DNA from: an uncultured Mycoplasmatota bacterium
GTDB taxonomy: Bacteria > Bacillota_I > Bacilli_A > RF39 > UBA660
Length of the DNA: 59,383 bases
NCBI GenBank assembly: GCA_900553835.1
Contig: USFF01000004.1
Coordinates: forward strand, 1 to 59,383
Direction: 5' to 3'
Made by a program: the position numbers and the translations under genes. Shown here piece after piece: positions 34,690 through 43,139 of the stretch; the first letter of the stretch is position 1, and each line of letters opens with the position of its first letter. The notes under the pieces were generated by a model. The model saw only the letters and a program-made list of their open reading frames with translations, searched no databases and had not been told where the DNA came from.

Positions 34690-36291
34690 TTACAAATTTA
34701 TTAAATATTTTTCATTTCTTATGCAAATTTCTAGTTTTATACTAGTAGAATTTTTTACTTCAGAAGGCACTTCTATGAAAACATCTTTAAATTTTACATT
34801 ACCAAAATCTTTAATTACAGGCTTGTAAGTCTTTACAACTCCATCATAATTATAAGTTATTTTGCCAAAGTATTTTATGAAATCACTATTTGTTTTTATA
34901 AATTTATTTATGTATAAATCTTCATCTAAAACGTATTCCATATTAATTTTCATAATCGTTCTTGAACCTTTACCAATTACGTCTGGTTTTATAGTTTTTG
35001 TACCTGTGTATTTTTTTCCATTAACTACATAACTAAAGTTTTCAGTAAATGTGTCATTAATATATGAATTGTTAATAATAATTTCACTATTATTTAATGT
35101 TGAATTTTTTAAACTTACCCCTTCTTTGGTTTTATATTTATTAGATAAGTCAGTGTAAAATAATTCTTTAATATCTAATAAAACTTCTTTGTATCTTGAT
35201 TTGATTTCACCTTTTATTGTGTCTACTCCTTCATTTAACCTTAAAGTTGCTTTGTTAAAGACCAAATCATTTGCTACAGCAAATATAAATAAGTATTCAT
35301 TTTTCTCTCCTGCATATAGAATTTTATTTTCTGTGAAACCTTCTCCTAAATCTACAAAACTTTCATTTAACGAGTAGTTAGGATAATATCTTACTCCATC
35401 TACAACTAAAAATAATTTATCAGTTTCTAGGTATGATCTTACTGTATTAGTGTTTTCTATTTCTGTCTTTACAATTATGTATCTTTTGTTTTCAAATTGG
35501 TTACCATTATAATCAACATCAGTTATGTATGAAGATAGCACATTAAATGTTAAACCATTTATGTTAAATTTATCAGTTTCATGGTATGTTTTACTATATA
35601 CAGTTATGTTTAGATATATTAGGAACCCTATTACAAGAACTATAACTGAACATATTACAGCAAAGAAAAATTTGTTTTCTACTATATAGTATTTTAGTTC
35701 CCTTATTGTTTTTCTTAACCATCTTTTTACTTTATAACTATTGTCACCCAAAGTTACTTCAATTTCTTCTTGGTCTTCTTCAGCTATGTCTAGTTCTTCT
35801 AAGTCTTTTTTAAAATCAAATTTCTTTATATCAAAGCCTATTGCTCTTATTACACTTATTACTAAAAATATATATTGTGGTACATAAAGTAGCAAAATTA
35901 TGTCTCTGTATGCCCGAATAGTTCTAACGTTTAAAGTAGTATTTACTAAGTTATTGAAAGCATTAAAGTAAATTAAGTAACTAATGAATAATAAAAAGTA
36001 GAAAACTATAAAAGTTATATAAAATGTACGACTTTTCTTTTTCCATTTCATTAATAAATAGATAAAAAGAGCAGCTAAGATTATTAGTAATGAACAGATA
36101 AACATATAAAAGTTTATGTGTGAAGAGATTAAGTTTTCAGTGTAGTTATAAAATCCTTGATTAGCATAGTCATTAAAAAATTTAAATATGTTGTGTGTTT
36201 TAATTAGTAAGTATAATACTAAAGCAGATAAAATTAAATGTATACTTCTAAAGTGTTTTATTAGAAATGCATATGGTTTTTTTATAATCAC
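34690..36291 (-). CDS. Multi-pass membrane protein with external DUF4352-like domain
   Basis: A 533-residue protein. About four transmembrane helices lie in residues 15-160, followed by an acidic cytoplasmic stretch and another helix (about 205-228). Residues 240-350 look like a DUF4352-type beta-sandwich: NINGLTFNVLSSYI, YIIVKTEIENT and the FIFAVANDLVF strand. Another beta-rich segment follows to the end. DUF4352 domains occur in surface lipoproteins and are thought to bind other proteins. The start is GTG with AGGAGGGG upstream. The function is unknown; I see no enzyme motif. Confidence 0.6.
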   Translation of the reverse strand: MIIKKPYAFLIKHFRSIHLILSALVLYLLIKTHNIFKFFNDYANQGFYNYTENLISSHINFYMFICSLLIILAALFIYLLMKWKKKSRTFYITFIVFYFLLFISYLIYFNAFNNLVNTTLNVRTIRAYRDIILLLYVPQYIFLVISVIRAIGFDIKKFDFKKDLEELDIAEEDQEEIEVTLGDNSYKVKRWLRKTIRELKYYIVENKFFFAVICSVIVLVIGFLIYLNITVYSKTYHETDKFNINGLTFNVLSSYITDVDYNGNQFENKRYIIVKTEIENTNTVRSYLETDKLFLVVDGVRYYPNYSLNESFVDLGEGFTENKILYAGEKNEYLFIFAVANDLVFNKATLRLNEGVDTIKGEIKSRYKEVLLDIKELFYTDLSNKYKTKEGVSLKNSTLNNSEIIINNSYINDTFTENFSYVVNGKKYTGTKTIKPDVIGKGSRTIMKINMEYVLDEDLYINKFIKTNSDFIKYFGKITYNYDGVVKTYKPVIKDFGNVKFKDVFIEVPSEVKNSTSIKLEICIRNEKYLINL

Positions 36292-36323
36292 TTTTATCCC
36301 CTCCTATTCTATTTATATTATAA

Positions 36324-36354
36324 ACAAAAAAGGAGTAAAAAGCAAGATTACTCC
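36324..36354 (-). terminator. Terminator of the LysM gene
   Basis: Minus-strand GGAGTAA / TTACTCC stem (36332-36338 with 36348-36354) followed by TTTTTTG. The stop codon at 36348-36350 is inside the stem. Confidence 0.8.
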
Positions 36355-36671
36355 CTATAGAAAATCATTTGTCCTGGTAATAAATATATAGTTTTATTTT
36401 GCGCTGCTATTTCACTTTCTTTTGCTCCGAATATGTTTGAAACCATTTTTAATGTGTCATCTTCTTTAGTAATATAGTATTGGATTCCTTTTTTAGGAAT
36501 TATTAATGTTTGATTTGGATAAATGTATTCTTCTACTTTTAATCCATTTAATTCACTTACTAATTTTGGATTAACATTAAATTTTTTACTTATTGAATAT
36601 AAAGTGTCTCCCTTATTTACAGTATAATAAGTATAATATTCGGTATCCATAACCTTTCTAAATTCTTCCAT
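36348..36671 (-). CDS. Small LysM-domain protein
   Basis: About 107 residues containing one clear LysM domain (YTVNKGDTLYSISKKFNV...YPNQTLIIP, residues 15-60) and a second, degenerate one (YYITKEDDTLKMVSNIFG...LLPGQMIFY). LysM binds N-acetylglucosamine glycans such as peptidoglycan. No signal peptide is visible, so it may act inside the cell or leave by another route, as for spore or cytoplasmic LysM proteins. The ATG at 36671 has GGGTG six bases upstream; a GTG three codons earlier is less likely. TATAAT lies about 20 bases upstream. Confidence 0.8.
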   Translation of the reverse strand: MEEFRKVMDTEYYTYYTVNKGDTLYSISKKFNVNPKLVSELNGLKVEEYIYPNQTLIIPKKGIQYYITKEDDTLKMVSNIFGAKESEIAAQNKTIYLLPGQMIFYRE

Positions 36672-36712
36672 AACATACACCCATTATAATATATGTAAAA
36701 GTTTATATATGG

Positions 36713-37762
36713 TTATTCACTATATATGAAAACATTTTTTAAGCTATTAAAGTTGAACTCATAATAGTGACTTATAAAGTTAATTTTGCCTTTATAAAAT
36801 GAATAAACATTATCTTTGTACATAAAGTAAATTTTGTTATTTATTACACTTAATACTCTTATGTTTTCCTTGCTTTCATTTATGAATTTATATTTTACTT
36901 TATCGTTATACTTATAAGTTAATATGTTATCTTCAACATTAATTATGTTCTTTTCCTCATTATTATAAGTCACTTTATTATCTATATAATCATTTATAGT
37001 TGTTCTTACTTTTTTACCACTTACGTATTTAAAGTAACTTTCATTACCTGTAACTGCTTTTTTTACTTTACTATTTTTTAAATCAATTTCATAAAGTACT
37101 TCATTTTTATTATCAAATAAGTATAATTTATTTTTATTTGTTCCTGGGTAGTATGAGTCATAACTAATACTATATTTAGTATTAACCTCTTCATAATTAC
37201 CATTTTGAATATTAAGAATTATTAATGAATTAAATGTATATTCATCATCATATTTTGGAAATACTATGTAATTATTTGCTTTAATCATTAAGTCATTTGA
37301 ATATCTATCTTTTTTTAAAATGTTTATACTTTTGTATTCACTTCCATTCATGTAATAAAAGCCATCATATTTCCAAATTAACATATATTCATTATTATTT
37401 AGACCATTATTATAAGTAAAGTCTTTTGTTTCTTTTATGTATTTAAAATTGTCTTTATTTACTAAATAATCTCCACTCGAGCAAACTGTATATAAGTCAT
37501 TTGGAGTTAGGCATGTTTTTCCATTATCTTCTTCAATATTAATTTTTTTTATATTTTTTTTGAATAGTTTCCTACTTTTATTTATTAAATAACTATATAC
37601 TACTCCCTCATATGTAACTTCATAATACATAACATTATTATCACTTATTTCTCTTACATCATAGTCATTAACTTTATATGTTATGTTGTAATCGCTTACA
37701 AAGTATTTTACGGTTATTATAATTAGTAGCACTCCTATAAAACTTAACATTATTTTTTTCAT
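36713..37762 (-). CDS. Membrane-anchored extracellular protein, unknown
   Basis: A 349-residue protein with one N-terminal helix (about 4-23) and a long Tyr/Asn/Lys-rich external part with repeating short strands (patterns like YEIDLKNSKVKK and KYTFNSLI). This could be a beta-propeller of the DUF5050 or PQQ-like kind, but no blade motif is clear enough to claim it. Two cysteines (about 84 and 94) might form a disulfide. AGGAG precedes the ATG, and a terminator separates it from the thioredoxin-like gene upstream. Confidence 0.6.
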   Translation of the reverse strand: MKKIMLSFIGVLLIIITVKYFVSDYNITYKVNDYDVREISDNNVMYYEVTYEGVVYSYLINKSRKLFKKNIKKINIEEDNGKTCLTPNDLYTVCSSGDYLVNKDNFKYIKETKDFTYNNGLNNNEYMLIWKYDGFYYMNGSEYKSINILKKDRYSNDLMIKANNYIVFPKYDDEYTFNSLIILNIQNGNYEEVNTKYSISYDSYYPGTNKNKLYLFDNKNEVLYEIDLKNSKVKKAVTGNESYFKYVSGKKVRTTINDYIDNKVTYNNEEKNIINVEDNILTYKYNDKVKYKFINESKENIRVLSVINNKIYFMYKDNVYSFYKGKINFISHYYEFNFNSLKNVFIYSE

Positions 37763-37774
37763 TTGTTACTCCTA

Positions 37775-37809
37775 TAAAAAAGGCTAATGCGCATGCATTA
37801 ATCCTTTTT
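37775..37809 (-). terminator. Terminator of the thioredoxin-like gene
   Basis: Long minus-strand hairpin AAAAAGG...TAATGC-ATGC-GCATTA...CCTTTTT with a small internal loop, followed by T. The stop codon at 37798-37800 is in the stem. Confidence 0.8.
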
Positions 37810-38259
37810 AGTATTTTCAATTACACCATTATCTTTTAAGAATGTTATTAAATCAGCTTCAGGCATTTCACCTTGTTTGTAGTCATTAATAAATTCACCA
37901 TTTTTTGTTATGAATATGTATGGTGTACCAAAACTATCATATAAATCATAAGTATATTCTAGTGTGTTTCTTGATTTTACGCTTAATTTGTCTAATTCAA
38001 ACCAGTATAATTTAAAGCCATATTCTTTTTGTGCTTTTTCCATTACAGGTTTAAAATTAATACAATGCGAACAAGTTGTTTGCGCTAAAACAGTAACTAC
38101 TGTTCCACCTTCTTTTGTAGTTGTATACCATTCAGTTACTAATTTGTCTGCTTCTTCCATATCATTTTTATCCTTTATTAATACTGATAATGCAACGAAT
38201 AAAGCTATTAGAGAAACTACTAAAATTAATACTTTGTTTTTTTCTATAAATTTCTTCAT
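37798..38259 (-). CDS. Membrane-anchored thioredoxin-like protein
   Basis: A 153-residue protein with an N-terminal helix (about 9-27) and an external thioredoxin fold. The active site is TTCSHCINFKP (CSHC), the cis-Pro segment is SFGTPYIFITKNGE, and the last helix is EADLITFLKDNGV. It should act as an extracytoplasmic thiol oxidoreductase, perhaps reducing or forming disulfides in secreted proteins. GGAGG lies seven bases before the ATG. Compare the cysteine-free thioredoxin-fold protein at 42549. Confidence 0.82.
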   Translation of the reverse strand: MKKFIEKNKVLILVVSLIALFVALSVLIKDKNDMEEADKLVTEWYTTTKEGGTVVTVLAQTTCSHCINFKPVMEKAQKEYGFKLYWFELDKLSVKSRNTLEYTYDLYDSFGTPYIFITKNGEFINDYKQGEMPEADLITFLKDNGVIENTKKD

Positions 38260-38339
38260 GTTTTTACCTCCACTAACATAATTTTATAATAAATATTTAT
38301 AAAGTTCAAGTATTTTTAGTGAATTTCATTTTTCTATAG

Positions 38340-38829
38340 TTATTTTATATCAATTTTTGCATCTATTAAAAGGATTGGTGTAAAATTTGTTTTATCAACA
38401 CATACACATACGTGGTTACCATCTAAATATTCTTTACTTTCCGGTTTATCATGAATATGTCCATATATATTAAATTTATCAGTTGTTATTGGTTTGTGTG
38501 ACAAAATATATTTATCTATTTCAAATGATTTTTTATAAACTTTAATAAAGCCAAGTTCTTCGTAATATTTTTTACCTACTCTAAAATCGTGATTACCCAT
38601 TATTAAGTATTTTTTGCCATTCAATCTATTAAAAATACTTTTTGAGTTCTTCTTTAGTATCGAAGCCAAAATCTCCTAAATGGAATATAGTGTCTTCTTT
38701 TTTAACTACTTTATTCCAATTTTTAATTAAACTTTCATTCATTTTATTGGCATTTTCATATGGTCTTTTGCAGTATTTAATTATATTTTCGTGGTTAAAA
38801 TGAGTATCTGAAGTCACATAAATTTTCAC
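38340..38829 (-). pseudogene. Calcineurin-like metallophosphoesterase split by a +1 frameshift
   Basis: Two overlapping frames together give a complete phosphoesterase. The first part (start GTG 38829, GGAGG upstream) has SDTHFNHENII and LGDFGF. The second has GNHDFR, LSHKP and YGHIHDKP. The first frame stops at TAA just after KKYF, at the sequence CAAAAAGTATTTTTAATAG around 38629-38642. Removing one base from the A5 or T5 run joins the frames as EELKKYFNRLNGKKYLIMGNHD-like sequence. It is a real indel, an assembly error, or, less likely, a +1 frameshift at TTT-TAA. All metal-ligand motifs are intact. Confidence 0.8.
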
Positions 38830-38913
38830 TCTCAACGCCTCCATGTATAGTATAAGTTATTTTTTAGCTTTTTGGTCCTTTTTTACAGGACATTTTAATA
38901 TAGAAAAGATAAT

Positions 38914-38936
38914 TAAAAAAGCAGAGATTTTCTGCT
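38914..38936 (-). terminator. Terminator of the four-helix membrane protein gene
   Basis: Minus-strand AGCAGA-AAATC-TCTGCT followed by TTTTTT. The stop codon at 38935-38937 overlaps the stem. Confidence 0.8.
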
Positions 38937-39348
38937 ATTTTTTGTATATCCCTGTTTTAAATCTCCTGTATTCTAGAAATGTAATTATACCTAGACCTAG
39001 ATATATTACTGGTTTAACTATTATCGAACAAAGTGATGTGTTGTTTATAAACATTCTTGAAGCATCTTCATAACCCATTACATGAGGTAATATAAGTGAT
39101 ATTATATAGCTTGAAAATAGCCCAACTGAAATAGCTATTATATTTTTACTTATTCTGTGTCTTACTGAAGCGCGGTCATAGTTATAAGAAACAGTTAGCA
39201 TTAAAAACATAACAAAGAAGCTTAAGAATAGATAGATTATTCCTACATAATTTGATTCCATACTCATATAAATGTATATTTCATATATAGTAGCTAATAC
39301 GTATAATATAGATGCTACCCAGTAAAATATTTTAGCTGTTTTTGTCAT
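38935..39348 (-). CDS. Four-helix membrane protein, unknown
   Basis: A 137-residue protein with four hydrophobic segments (about 7-27, 34-54, 68-90 and 108-127) and basic loops. No family recognised. It is a single-gene unit between the broken phosphoesterase and the divergent helical protein gene at 39446. GAGTGAT precedes the ATG. Confidence 0.6.
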   Translation of the reverse strand: MTKTAKIFYWVASILYVLATIYEIYIYMSMESNYVGIIYLFLSFFVMFLMLTVSYNYDRASVRHRISKNIIAISVGLFSSYIISLILPHVMGYEDASRMFINNTSLCSIIVKPVIYLGLGIITFLEYRRFKTGIYKK

Positions 39349-39445
39349 AATTAATCACTCTTTAATTATATATCTTTTTAATTTAATTGTCCAATTTTTT
39401 TGTATAAAGTTTTTAAAAATGTGCATAATGTTAATGGTGAAGGTT

Positions 39446-39883
39446 ATGAATGAGAATAAAGAACTATTAATTTTAATTTTAGACAATACAAAAATGGGAG
39501 TTACTAGTTGTAAAGAACTTTTAAAATTAATTAAAGATAAGGATAATAAGATTAAGAAAGTTTTAGAAAGTGAACTTAAGGAATACGAAGGTTTTTATAA
39601 GGAATGTAAAAATCTTATGAGAAAGAATAAGGTTAAGAGTGAACACTCTAGTGCTCTTAAGAATTTAACTAGTACTTTAGCTATGAAAATGGAAGTTAAG
39701 AAAGATAATAGTGACTCTAAAATAGCTAGCATTTTAATTAGAGGCTTTAATATGGGAAATATTAGTATAGAAGCTAAAATTAAGAGTTATAAAAAGGAAG
39801 TTGGTAAAGATATTCTTGATTTAGCTAAAAATATTTTATCTTTTGGAGAAGGAGAAATAAAAAAATTAAAGGACTTTTTATAG
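39446..39883 (+). CDS. Helical cytoplasmic protein, unknown
   Basis: About 145 residues, almost all charged amphipathic helix, with Lys/Glu-rich heptads and no membrane segment. The pattern of four long helices suggests a small helical bundle of the ferritin-like or DUF2383 type, but this is a guess from composition. The ATG at 39446 follows GGTGAAGG; earlier in-frame ATGs at 39419, 39428 and 39434 lack a ribosome site. It converges on the calcium ATPase gene. Confidence 0.55.
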   Translation: MNENKELLILILDNTKMGVTSCKELLKLIKDKDNKIKKVLESELKEYEGFYKECKNLMRKNKVKSEHSSALKNLTSTLAMKMEVKKDNSDSKIASILIRGFNMGNISIEAKIKSYKKEVGKDILDLAKNILSFGEGEIKKLKDFL

Positions 39884-39896
39884 TTCCTTTAGTTTT
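39865..39896 (+). terminator. Terminator between converging genes at 39883 and 39897
   Basis: AAAGGACT / AGTTCCTTT stem with one bulged T, followed by AGTTTTTT on the plus strand. The stop codon at 39881-39883 is in the hairpin. Confidence 0.55.
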
Positions 39897-42470
39897 TTAT
39901 ACTCCTATGTTTTTACCAAGTTTTTTTAGTATTGTTTTTCTTAAAAAGTCAAAAGGGATAACAGTAAGCGCTAAAAGTATGGTTAGGTTAAGTTCTATAA
40001 ATGATAAACCTGTTGTTCTAAATATACTACCTCCAAAGTAGATCATTAGTAGCTGAACTATAAGAACAAAGCTTATTATAGCTAGAAATACTTTATTTTT
40101 TCTTAAGTTAGCAAATATGTTTAGTCTATGACTTCTTGCATTAAAAGCATTAAATATTGTCATAAATATGAATAGTCCAAAGAATGCTGTCATAACATAT
40201 TTGTCATTTTCTCCCACCCTGTAAAGGCTGTGCAAGAAGTCACTTTTTAAAAATATCATGCAAAGTGAGCTCATATAAAGTCCTGTTACAAGTATTTCAT
40301 TTATCATGTATGAATTCATTATTTTTTCATCACGTTTTTTAGGATTTTCTTCCATATAACTTTCAAGAGGAGGTTCACATGCATATGCTACTCCTGCTAG
40401 TGTATCCATAACCATATTTATCCAAAGCATTTGCACTACTGTTACTGGTGCTATGATTCCAAAAAGCGGACCTATTACTGATAAACTTACTGCTGTTATG
40501 TTAACGGTTAACTGAAATATTATAAATTTTCTAATACTTTTGAAAAGAGTTCTTCCAAAAAGAATTGTTTTTACTATACCTAGAAAGTTATCATCTAATA
40601 TTATTATGTCACTTACTTCTTTTGCAACTTCTGTTCCACTTCCCATGGCAAAACCTACATCTGCACGTTTTAGTGCTGGAGCATCATTTACTCCGTCCCC
40701 AGTCATACCTGTTACTAAACCTAGTTCTTGACTTAGTAATACTAGTCTTTTTTTGTCTTCTGGCAAACTTCTTGCAACTACTCTTAATTTAGGCAATATA
40801 TTTTTAACTTCTATGTCATTCATTTTACTTAATTCTTCACTTGTTATTATTAAATCTTCTTCTGTTTCTACAAGTTTAATTTCTCTAGCTATGCTTTCTG
40901 CAGTTAGTTTGTTATCTCCAGTTATCATTACTGTTTGTATACCTGCTTTTTTTACATCGGCTATTGCTTTTGGTATTTCTGGTCTTACTTCATCTTTAAT
41001 AAGAATAAAACCAATAAATGTTAAACCATCAAAATCTTTACCACATGCACAGGCAAGAACTCTGTAACCATTTTTTGTGTATTTATTTCCTTCATCAATT
41101 AGAGATTTTTTATCTTTTAAAATTCCTTTGACTCCATTATCTTTATAGTAGAATTTACATTTGTTCGATATTAGTTCATAAGCACCTTTATAAAATGTTA
41201 GCTCTCCATTATAGTTTAAAGTAACTGTACTATATTTGAGTTTACTATTAAATTCAGTTTTTCTTATTATTTTATATTTGTCTCTTGATTCTTCGCCAAT
41301 AAATTTTAGTATTGCACGATCTGTAGTGTTACCACCTATGATATCTTTAGATGAGTAGCTAGAGTCATTGTTATAGTTTAGACTTAAGGATATAATTTCT
41401 TTTAAACTTATTGGTATGTCATTATATTTTTTATATTGTGTTCCACTATATGTAGTAAAGTTTACCATTTCTAGTTTTCCCTTAGTTAGTGTACCGGTTT
41501 TATCTGTAAATAATATATTTAAACTTCCTGAACTTTCTATACCTACTAATTTTCTTACTAGTACATTTTCTTTAACAAGTCTTTTCATGTTACTTGATAA
41601 TACAAGTGTAATCATCATTGGTAATCCTTCTGGAACAGCTACGACTATTATTGTTATACCAAGTGTTAAACTATAGAGTAGATGTGGGAGTATTATATCA
41701 AGATTTGTAACTGTACTTATTATTTTATCTAAGTTAAAGTTGTTTTTTATTACAATAGCACTAAATAAGTAAGATATTATTACTAAACCTGCACATATGT
41801 ATCCTATTTTACTTATTAGTCCTGCTAGTACTCTTAATCTGTTTTTTAATGGACTATCAGGCGTTTTTTCTTGAATGTCTTTAGCTATTTTACCATAGTA
41901 TGTATTGTTTCCAACGCTTTTTACAAGCATTATACCTCTTCCATGTAATACTATACTACCACGATAAACCTTTTTATTTATATCTTTATATTGTTCTTTT
42001 GTTTCTCCTGTTAACATACTTTCATCTATGTATACACTTTCTTTGTATATTATTCCATCTGCTGGGACTTTATCTCCGCTTTCTAAATAAATGTAATCTC
42101 CTACAACTATGTCATTTAAAGGTACTTCTATTAGTTTTTTATTTCTTATTACTTTTACTAGTAAGTTTGACGTAGTACTGCTTAGTTTTTGAAATGCTTT
42201 TTCACTTCCATATTCACTCATACTACTTATAACTGTTGCAAGGATAATGGCTACAATTATACCAATTGTTTCATAAATGTCACTGTCATTTAGAAAAAAT
42301 AATATTTTTACTGCTAGTGCTATTAATAGTATTTTTATTATTGGGTCATTAAGTGACTCCAAAATTAAACTAAATATTGTTCTTTTTTTTCCTTCAGTTA
42401 TTTCATTTGTGCCATTTTTATTTCTTGATAGTGTTACTTCATTATTATTAAGTCCAGTTATATTAAACAT
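39897..42470 (-). CDS. P-type Ca2+-transporting ATPase (P2-type)
   Basis: An 857-residue pump with TGET (154-157), VPEGLP (279-284, the calcium-site helix), FTDKTGTLTKGKL (Asp323), TGDNKLTA and MTGDGVNDAPALK, plus a full six-helix C-terminal cation ATPase domain (LQMLWINMVMDTLA-type segment QMLWINMVMDTLAGVAYA). PEGLP and the C-terminal helices are those of P2A/P2B calcium pumps such as PMCA/SERCA relatives in bacteria, which export calcium from the cytoplasm. The ATG has GGTGA upstream. It differs clearly from the ATPase at 2471. Confidence 0.88.
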   Translation of the reverse strand: MFNITGLNNNEVTLSRNKNGTNEITEGKKRTIFSLILESLNDPIIKILLIALAVKILFFLNDSDIYETIGIIVAIILATVISSMSEYGSEKAFQKLSSTTSNLLVKVIRNKKLIEVPLNDIVVGDYIYLESGDKVPADGIIYKESVYIDESMLTGETKEQYKDINKKVYRGSIVLHGRGIMLVKSVGNNTYYGKIAKDIQEKTPDSPLKNRLRVLAGLISKIGYICAGLVIISYLFSAIVIKNNFNLDKIISTVTNLDIILPHLLYSLTLGITIIVVAVPEGLPMMITLVLSSNMKRLVKENVLVRKLVGIESSGSLNILFTDKTGTLTKGKLEMVNFTTYSGTQYKKYNDIPISLKEIISLSLNYNNDSSYSSKDIIGGNTTDRAILKFIGEESRDKYKIIRKTEFNSKLKYSTVTLNYNGELTFYKGAYELISNKCKFYYKDNGVKGILKDKKSLIDEGNKYTKNGYRVLACACGKDFDGLTFIGFILIKDEVRPEIPKAIADVKKAGIQTVMITGDNKLTAESIAREIKLVETEEDLIITSEELSKMNDIEVKNILPKLRVVARSLPEDKKRLVLLSQELGLVTGMTGDGVNDAPALKRADVGFAMGSGTEVAKEVSDIIILDDNFLGIVKTILFGRTLFKSIRKFIIFQLTVNITAVSLSVIGPLFGIIAPVTVVQMLWINMVMDTLAGVAYACEPPLESYMEENPKKRDEKIMNSYMINEILVTGLYMSSLCMIFLKSDFLHSLYRVGENDKYVMTAFFGLFIFMTIFNAFNARSHRLNIFANLRKNKVFLAIISFVLIVQLLMIYFGGSIFRTTGLSFIELNLTILLALTVIPFDFLRKTILKKLGKNIGV

Positions 42471-42533
42471 TTATTTTCACCAGTTAATTATATTAACCTT
42501 TAGTTTTATTTAGAACTTTTGCAATTATTAAAT

Positions 42534-42566
42534 AAACAGAAGCAATTATTAATTTTGCTTCTGTTT
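42534..42566 (-). terminator. Terminator after the thioredoxin-fold protein gene
   Basis: Perfect 12-pair inverted repeat AAACAGAAGCAA / TTGCTTCTGTTT (9-base loop). The stop codon at 42549-42551 lies in the loop. Confidence 0.7.
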
Positions 42567-43139
42567 GTTTTCTTTTTTATTGTTTATTATAGTTACTACT
42601 ATTACTATAGTAAGACCTATTACTAGTGCAAAGACTATAGATAGTATTAATGTATAATTTCTATAATATTTTGTTAATACTTCTTTAACTGTATCAACTT
42701 TGTTTCCACCTAGATAGGCTTCCGTAAATGATTTTACTATGTTATCGTTTACAGTGTCATTATATGTTACAAAGTAAGTTGAGCCTATGAGTATAAAAGG
42801 TGCTCCGTTATGTTCTCCTCCTAGATAGTCAAAAGTGTTTTCTAGTAATTTCATATTGTCTTCATTTTGACTTACTTCATATATTCTTACTTTGAAAAAC
42901 ATACCATATCTATCATATATACTATTTAAGTAATTTAAGAAATTTCTACTTTTTGTTTCTCCTTGAATTCTAAAGAAATATATTGTTACTTGTTCTTTAC
43001 TTTCTTTGTAATTTATTTTTGTTTCAATGTTTTCTTTTTCAAGTGCTTCTATTAATGTTTCACTTTTTATTTCAGCATTCATTTTTACTGGAATTAAAAG
43101 TAGTAAACTTATTAAAATACTACATACTAATTTCTTCAT
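42549..43139 (-). CDS. Secreted thioredoxin-fold protein lacking the active-site cysteines
   Basis: A 196-residue protein: signal peptide (1-22), external domain (about 25-150) and one C-terminal helix (about 158-182) with a Lys-rich tail. The domain reads VTIYFFRIQGETKSRNFLNYLNSIYDRYG, then KVRIYEVS and APFILIGSTYFVTY. This is the layout of Bacillota extracytoplasmic thioredoxins (YFFWGxGCPHC...), but IQGETK replaces the CPHC active site, so redox activity is not expected. It may be a structural or binding homologue. It overlaps the preceding gene by 20 bases, with GGGAGG inside that gene. Confidence 0.72.
   Translation of the reverse strand: MKKLVCSILISLLLLIPVKMNAEIKSETLIEALEKENIETKINYKESKEQVTIYFFRIQGETKSRNFLNYLNSIYDRYGMFFKVRIYEVSQNEDNMKLLENTFDYLGGEHNGAPFILIGSTYFVTYNDTVNDNIVKSFTEAYLGGNKVDTVKEVLTKYYRNYTLILSIVFALVIGLTIVIVVTIINNKKENKQKQN

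Noticed and set aside
40540..42175. Several plus-strand frames opposite the Ca2+-ATPase gene
   Set aside because: They are antisense shadows with no ribosome sites; the minus-strand frame has every P-type ATPase motif.
37798..43139. Secreted disulfide-forming system (two thioredoxin-fold genes)
   Set aside because: The two genes are 4 kb apart, one lacks cysteines, and no DsbB/VKOR or CcdA partner is visible.
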